Below, one piece after another: positions 57,700 through 64,000 of a stretch of DNA of 64,000 nucleotides. The stretch covers positions 22,638,001-22,702,000 of the forward strand of contig AP031358.1 in NCBI GenBank assembly GCA_037833965.1, in the 5' to 3' direction. The stretch's first letter is position 1. Each line of letters begins with the position of its first letter. The notes below the pieces were generated by a model. It had not been told where the DNA came from, made no database searches, and saw nothing but the letters and a program-made list of their open reading frames with translations. The DNA is from Marchantia polymorpha subsp. ruderalis. Its lineage: Eukaryota > Streptophyta > Marchantiopsida > Marchantiales > Marchantiaceae. Position numbers and translations under genes: made by a program.

Positions 57700-58470
57700 C
57701 GTGGCCCTCCTGAACGAGAAGAGAAGTAAACGCAACTTGCAACCATAGGTAGGGAATGTCGATGGAGTCCTCCAAACCTTTTGACTGCATTACTGATGTT
57801 CCTCTTCTTAGTGACTAGTTTTTGGTCCACAGAAATTAGTTCTGCAATTTCTCTTTATTTCTAGAAGTCCCATCGAAATGTGCATCTCTTCAAAACTGCC
57901 TCGGCCGACCGACTCTGCAAACGTGCTCTATAGTGTTCTTAGTTTCAGATATGCTTTAACCACTGATGTAAAATTGGCAAAGATTACAAGACCAAAGTGC
58001 TGTTTGCAAGGAGGGTAAGAACTTCGGACAGGCAGTGTAACATCGTAATGTTGCAAGCAAGTTTCAGTGTGCGATATGGGCATCTCTTAAAAGAATGTAC
58101 ATTAAAGTGGTGTATTAGTGAAGGTTTCAAGGACAACCTTCGAACCCAGATTACAACAGATGAAACACTTCTACAAATTTCACCTGGAATCAGGTCGTAT
58201 CTGTAAAGAGGTTCCCACAAAGGCGTTCTCGAAGTACTTCGAAATGATAGCAATATACATATATTCAATCCTCGTCAAAATTTGTTCAACCCCGAATAGT
58301 GTGGACAAATGCTATTGTACACACTGTGCAAACTCAACACATCCACTGGTACAATCTCCCCATATGAAGGTCCCAACGCAATTGCTGGCTGAGTAAGGTG
58401 TGGTTGATAGTTCGATACTTTGGGTGCATCCCTCACTGTCGAATCTAGCTCGCAGATAGTAATACACAAT
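57700..58470. other. Intergenic sequence and probable 3' UTR of the RCC1 gene
   Basis: No supported gene. The part next to 58471 is probably the 3' UTR of the minus-strand RCC1 gene. The short open frames on both strands show no domains. Confidence 0.45.
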
Positions 58471-61400
58471 TTATTCCTCTTCTGGTGTTCCATCCCAGAC
58501 TGCAATAGCCATGGTGTGCTGACCGCCACAAGCTACAGCTTTGATACGCCAGCAACCATCAGCCGACTCCGACGATGTTCCAGATTCTTCTTCTTCTTCT
58601 TCTTCTTCTTCTTCTTCTTCATCATCATCATCCGAATCATCTCGACTTCTTCTGATCGGCTTTCCTGAACGCGAGATATCGATTGGTACTTCCAATGGGT
58701 GACCAGTAGTCACTTGCCGGCCGTCGCCAAGGCGACCGTGATCACCTCTTCCAAACTGTAAAGTTCCATCACAAGACTTTAGCCCAAGGTAAGATCTCAA
58801 TACGACATTGCAAAACCAACTCACAAACACGGTCACCAACAATCGTGTATGAAGGACCTGAATCCAAGCAATCCTCACCACTTCATATTGTACTTTTGTA
58901 AATGTGCTCAGGCTACAGATATTTGTTTGATCAGGTACTCACCGAAAACATGCGACCGTCCTTTGTTAGAGCCACCGAGTGTGTGCCACCGCACGATATC
59001 TGCAAGCAAGAGCAGTGATCTTCAGTACAGGTTAGAAGAAGTCCTAACGTTAAAAGCTTCCGAACTGCTTGATCAGAGATGATAGGTTGCGAGATGAGCA
59101 GAAGACCTGAATGATGAATTCGTCCTCCAAAAGGTTAACTTGCGCTGGCACCATCTTACTGCTCTTGTCGTCACCGAAACCCAAACGACCATGTTCACCC
59201 CTGCCCCATCCATAGACCTGATGTGACAGAAAACAAGGAAAGACCAATATCAGACAAGTTGGATCCGTAGTACGGAAAGCTTCTATCACTGTCTATTCTG
59301 GACAACTTATATCCGTTCAACTTGTGGCAGATGCGTAGAAGCTTTATGCCACCTACCGCTCCACAAGCATAAAGTCTAATCCACATCGGAATCCATACGA
59401 CGTCTCAGTTTGGTAGGTGGGGAAAGTGACTGATCAGGAACTTGAAAACTTGAAACTCAAATCTCTTCGCAAAGTTGTTCTGTAGATCTTATTTTTGTTA
59501 CAAAATAAAGATCTACAGAACGACTTTGCTTCGATACGCTTTGCGCTCTTCCAGAGTCAACTACAGCTATCTGAAGAGGCAAGAAATGGAGAAACATTGA
59601 AAGGAAAAAAGTAGACAATGACAGACCTCTCCTTTTGCTGTCAAAGCCATTGAGTGCCACCCACCAGCAGCGATGTCAACCTGCAGCAGAATTGGCCAAA
59701 ATCAGTGTTTGGCTGTTTAACAGTTTGACAACCTTGCTAAAATCTTCTGTCCTGCAATTGCATATAATAAAACTTTGGCTTTCACTGACATATCTACGAC
59801 AAAACTCCAATCCTATGCATCTCGAAACGGGGTGTACCAATTCCAGTCCGTCAAGTCCCTTCACTTGTACTGGTTGAGCACGTGGCTGAGTATCTCCTGT
59901 TCCGAGCTGCCCATACTCATTGTTCCCCCAGGCCCATAACTCTCCTGACTCTAAAAGAGCCAAGTTATGGAATGCACCAACGGCTATAACCTTAACCTTC
60001 TCAAGGCCTTGAACTCTTACGGGAGTTGCGATCTGCTTGCTATAATGACAGCATTAATTCCAAATGAGTGTCGAACAGATACTGTAGATCTTCTATAGCT
60101 ACCATTCATAATAATGAGCAGTTGATCAGAAAAATAATAAGCCCAGGCCAACACAACCTCATTAAGTTTGAGCCGATCACATCTCTAAAATTTTGTGGTC
60201 AAAATCTTTTAGCCAGACACAGTTTTAGTTTTGAAGCCTTACATGTCACCAGGAGGCCAGGGCTGACCCCAACTCCAAACATGACCGTCTTGTGTTAGCA
60301 CAACAGAATGAGTCCCTCCAGCAGCAACCTGCAGGATTCACATCTTAGTGTGAATTTAAAAGTGAGACGTATATGATATCACCTTTCATCAGACAATCCA
60401 TCTAAGTGAAATCCAGTCGGAAAAAAATACCTGTCGCACACGCAAATGAGGAGCACAGCGTTGTGGAATGGTAATATCCCGTTTCATTGTCTTTCCATCT
60501 GCTTCCTCTGCACACTGGCCATACTCATTTCCGCCTGTATACCCGAAATCCTTGCAATTGCAAGTAATGAAAGTCTATTAGCTTCAAACCACAGAACATA
60601 AATATTGGAAGATAGAGAGACATCAATGAACTTACATCGGTTGAGTTGATAGTGCTGAAGGTGTTGTCAATAACATGCTATGAGTTCCATCGTAACCCTA
60701 GCGTTCTTTGATAGATCTACAACTGGTATAGGACATCCATATAGCCTTGAAGCGCTTCTATATCTCACTACGTTTTGGAATAAAGATGTCCTCGACCATT
60801 TCCTATCACAGGTCCAAGCATGCATACTCGTCCTCTTTACATCCTTGCTTTCATCTAAATCCCTCGGGAAACTCCGAGAGCTGATTTACTTCCTTAGGCA
60901 AAGTTCACTTAGCAGAATGAAAGCCAAACTTAGAAACCATAAAAACTTACCCCAAGCGTAGGCACGTCCTTCTTCATCCACAGCTAAGCAATGCCATCCT
61001 CCAGTAGCCGCCTGAGAAAATATCAATGTCTCAAACTCTAAACTTCTCATCTAGAAGCCGACACACCTGTTTTAGCTATGCTTCTTAAGACAAAATAGAT
61101 ACATATAAGTAAGTAAAAACAAACTTTTGTTGACAAACTGGAAGACTCATATACAAGCCTAAACTCTTATTCAAGCATACACCATCCGAAGCTCACCTGT
61201 ACAATCCTCACCCCATTCAGGGCCTTCACCTGCAAGTTGCACAAGACAAAAGAAGGGTCAGCTGGCAATCCAACTTCCAACAGCATGCCTCCGGGTTTCT
61301 AGAAAACCAAACCTGATAAAATATTCACTATTGTAAGGTAGACGATTGTGTTGCCATAGTTGCAAGGCGGAGAAATGTACCTGGCTCGGACAGCTCTCTG

Positions 61401-63350
61401 TCTTCTTGTCGGGAGGGTGACCGAGAGTTCCCCGCTGGTTCCAACCCCATGTGTAAAGCTGAACAAGAAGAACATACAGGATCAGCTAAAAGTTTAACAT
61501 GGCAAAATTGAAGTAAACTCAAGAGAAAGCATTCGTCACTCAGATGTTTGGTTCGGTAAGGCGTGAATTGTAGCAAGCTAGACAATGGCCTTCTCAGATC
61601 ACATGAGCAGTTCCAATGGAAATGATCTAGAAAGCATAATTAAGTAGAAATAAGTAGCCACACACTCAGTTCACTGATTGCAAAGAGAACAATAGATCTT
61701 GTATATAAGAGTATAATACCTATCAGCTATATCCACTTAAATCTATAATATCAAGCTCCAATATATATGACAAAAATATTCTAGCGAGGAAGACAATACT
61801 CAGTTGCTTTGCTTACTTTGCACAGATTACCATGCAAAATTAATGTAAAGACTGTCAGTAAATTCACAAACTACAAATGATGAAAGAGCAAAGGAGGAGC
61901 ACATACTCTAAGGATAATTGCTGTTGAAATCCACAGATCTCGCATTCACCAGAAATGAGGAAGAAACTTGCAATGATTCCTCTCATCGGTTATGTTAAGG
62001 TAGAATTGTCATAGAATTGTTAGTTTCAAAGAGAATAAAGAGACAAGTGTGAACCAATGCCAGATGTCTATCAAAACTTAGAACGAAAGAAAAGTGGTTG
62101 TACAAAGAAGGCTGAAGAGAGATCGGGTAATCACAAGATAAGGACCACATAGATTGAGTGCGGCGTCACGTGATACTACTGTTACTGGGTCACAGCAGAT
62201 AAAAAACCGCAATTGAACTTACAAATATAGAAAGATAGGGAACGAAACACTCCATCTCACGATCTACATAAACACACATAAACGATATAGCGAGCTTCAG
62301 AAGAGAACCCTTGCAAGAGTAATCAAGAGGCAGGACAAAAATTTGAATTTGTAACAGAATTGTGACCGAATTTGTGACAGATTCACAAATTTCAGCTCAA
62401 TATCGCGAAGACACACAACAAATGCGCAGCAGGAATATGCAGAAAGACCTCAACACAAGATGGTCTAGGAAAGATGATTTGAGTAGGAGAAGAGATGAAA
62501 ATCTTGTTACAAGACTGAAGCTTCAAGGCGTCTTTTTTAAGATAAAATCTTAAGACAAACAAGAAAGTGCATAACCATCAATTCTCAGGTAAAATGGGAA
62601 GAAAATACATGCTAAAAGCACGGAGAAAAAAACTACATGTACTTAGAGGCACTCATGGTCGTGTAAATGCAAGTAATTTTTTAAGTAGTGATAACCACGG
62701 CATGGAGGATGTATATTGTAAAAGACAATAAGAAAATAAAATCTAAATAAAACTTTCAATGTGTATTTGTTGACGCGCAAATATGCGCGCTAGCTATCTT
62801 TCAGCGAATGAACTCAGGAAAATTCAAGTCAGAAACTTGACCTGTTCATCGAAATTCTCCACATAGTTGTAAACTGCACAAGAACCCCAAAAGCTCAACA
62901 GTAATTGCCCAATCGATCCCCGATTAGCTTCCAGATCAAAGAGAACCTTGTTGTTTTGTTTTGGTTTCTTAACCATTGGAAGTATTACAGTCTTCTTCAA
63001 AGCTCACCTGGCCTTCATCAGAAAATGCCATGGAGTTTCTGCTTCCGGCAACCACGCCTTCAATGGTCACCGCTGAAAGCGCGTCCACAACAGTCACCAC
63101 ATGTTTGTCCTTCAAATCTCTCAACCCCAGCTGCCCATCTTCTCCAGCGCCCCTGCAATTAATGCGATCGTCATCAACCAGCGAGAACATTCCTAGTGCC
63201 GCAAAACTTGCGGACGAATTTCAGATGCAAAGCGTGCACGTGAAAAACGTGAACCAGATATCATCGGTCCGTGAGGGTTAAGCAATCAAACCAGGCAAGA
63301 ACGCAGGTGGTTCCCGTGTCAAAATCCAGTGGCACAGGACGAGACGGCAT
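58471..63350 (-). CDS. RCC1-repeat (seven-bladed propeller) protein, twelve exons, 424 aa
   Basis: Exons (high-low): 63350-63292, 63152-63008, 61458-61381, 61229-61197, 61011-60951, 60534-60431, 60328-60243, 60039-59838, 59680-59627, 59217-59107, 58999-58943, 58755-58471. All are GT-AG and phase-consistent, totalling 1,275 nt including the stop. The protein is built of RCC1 repeats: WGAGEDGQLGL at the N-terminus, then WGWNQRGTLG, WGGNEYGQC, WGQPWPPGD, WGNNEYGQLG, WGRGEHGRLG and FGRGDHGRLG, each paired with a GGxHS-type strand (AGSRNS, GGWHC, GGTHS, GAFHN, GGWHS, GGTHS, GGQHT). It resembles the conserved plant RCC1 family typified by Arabidopsis At5g16040 (from memory, not searched). RCC1-fold proteins are guanine-exchange factors or interaction scaffolds; the role here is unknown. 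An Asp/Glu run interrupts the last blade (residues about 360-385). Confidence 0.93.
58584..58633 (-). repeat. Coding CTT/CAT microsatellite giving an Asp/Glu run in the RCC1 protein
   Basis: On the minus strand, GAT and GAA/GAG codons form a run of four Asp then about twelve Glu. The plus strand shows ttcttcttc repeats followed by atcatcatc. It lies between the GKPIRRSR segment and the last conserved strand (AVACGGQHTMAIA), where length variation is probably tolerated. Confidence 0.9.
59469..59529. repeat. Near-perfect 22-bp hairpin in RCC1 intron 9
   Basis: The arms 59469-59490 and 59508-59529 are inverted copies with one mismatch (core ctgtagatctt and aagatctacag) around a 17-nt loop. It lies in the intron between exons 9 and 10. 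It is short for a plant miRNA foldback, and I call no RNA gene. Confidence 0.6.
61459..63007. other. Long second intron of the RCC1 gene
   Basis: At about 1.55 kb this is the longest intron of the RCC1 gene. It holds no recognisable element or nested gene; the small open frame at 62362-62553 shows no domain. Confidence 0.5.
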
Positions 63351-64000
63351 AACTCAGAGATCACACACGACTGAGCGCGACTGCTGACAAAATCTCCTTC
63401 AAACTTGCTCCCTTCGACTTGTGACAACAACAGCTTTCGTCCGAGAGCAATGCTCCAATGCTACTCTCCTATCTCCCAAACAGGCTGAGGATGTGAGTGG
63501 ATTTGAATTGCTCTGAAGTAGCAGCAGGCAGAATTCGACAGAAGCCCGAGCTGAGAACCTGTAGGTGGTTGTCCACGCAGCTAGATGCCAGCTACAGGCT
63601 GTAGAGAGAGAGTGAGTGGCGCGTGAAATCTACTTATAGAGAATTGCTAGGGCTGCTGATAAGCTTGTCTGGTCAGTGTGGGTTGTTGTTAGTCCGTCTT
63701 TGCAGTGAAAAGAAATTGGATAACCCTGAGTGGATCTTTGCTGCTCGACAACTTCCACCTCCACTCTTATAACTAGTCCTCTCTCCCTCTTCCTCCTCGC
63801 TTAAAACACACTCCTCTGAGCTGGGAACTGGTTCTCCTCTCCAGCCTTCGTAACTTCACTCGTATTTGACTGGTTCCTTAACCTGTACCAGCTTAAACTC
63901 TGTTCTCCCTGCTCCCTGCCCTGCCCTCCTTCTTCCTCTCTCCAACCAACCAACCTCCAATTCTGCTTCCTCTGCTTCTCGTCTTGGCTGCCCCTCTGCT
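63351..64000 (-). promoter_or_regulatory. RCC1 gene promoter and 5' UTR
   Basis: Upstream of ATG 63350, a minus-strand TATA-like ctctataagtag lies at about 63631-63642. It would place transcription start near 63600 and give a 5' UTR of about 250 nt. A GA/CT-rich tract (gtagagagagagtgagtg) at 63601-63618 and a CT-rich block at 63780-63960 fit plant core-promoter composition. The start site is inferred. Confidence 0.45.

Overview
The window is nuclear DNA from a land plant. Its genes have many short GT-AG introns, and it carries a block of plastid rDNA copied into an intron, a Ty3/gypsy chromovirus, and plant-type gene families (KDM5/JMJ17-like demethylase, DUF1218 membrane protein, plant RCC1-repeat protein). 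The very AT-rich spacers and the AT-rich version of the plastid trnI-trnA-23S block suggest a bryophyte, possibly a moss. That lineage call is an inference, not something I could test.

Layout. Positions 1-5000 hold no confident gene, only diverged tandem duplications (about 3.38-3.83 kb and 3.95-4.88 kb). A 21-kb, about 33-exon gene on the minus strand (26269 down to 5012) encodes a KDM5-class H3K4 demethylase: JmjN, ARID, PHD1, JmjC, C5HC2 zinc finger, PLU-1, PHD2 and PHD3. I traced its exons by joining phase-compatible GT-AG junctions; they give about 2,091 codons. Its introns hold a 1.7-kb plastid insertion (about 7520-9245), a fold-back made of two LTR pieces with a tRNA-iMet primer site (13186-13826), and degenerate tandem repeats (about 17.95-18.9 kb). 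Upstream of the gene, a 700-750-bp GC-rich block is present twice in direct orientation (26560-27308 and 28152-28838).

From 28.85 to 53.6 kb the sequence is AT-rich and dominated by mobile-element debris. A decayed PIF/Harbinger element has a trihelix/Myb-like ORF on the plus strand (32484-35755) and a DDE transposase on the minus strand (about 43641 down to 36309). The transposase is split by a young 6,060-bp chromovirus (36455-42514). The chromovirus has 419-bp LTRs that look identical, a 5-bp target duplication, PBS, PPT, gag, pol and a chromodomain. Gag and pol are in different frames and are joined by what looks like a textbook -1 ribosomal frameshift signal: a GGGAAAC heptamer in the gag frame, a 7-nt spacer and an 8-bp stem. 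Pol has one in-frame UGA just before the integrase core. An older, truncated relative of the same LTR lies at 31998-32230.

The right end (53.6-64 kb) returns to gene-rich DNA. It has a three-exon DUF1218 four-pass membrane protein gene on the plus strand (54915-55856), an unassigned ORF near 57.35-57.69 kb, and a twelve-exon RCC1-repeat gene on the minus strand (63350 down to 58471; 424 codons plus stop) with a microsatellite-encoded acidic run. The three host genes share no obvious pathway. The demethylase acts on chromatin, and the cellular roles of the DUF1218 and RCC1 proteins cannot be deduced from position.
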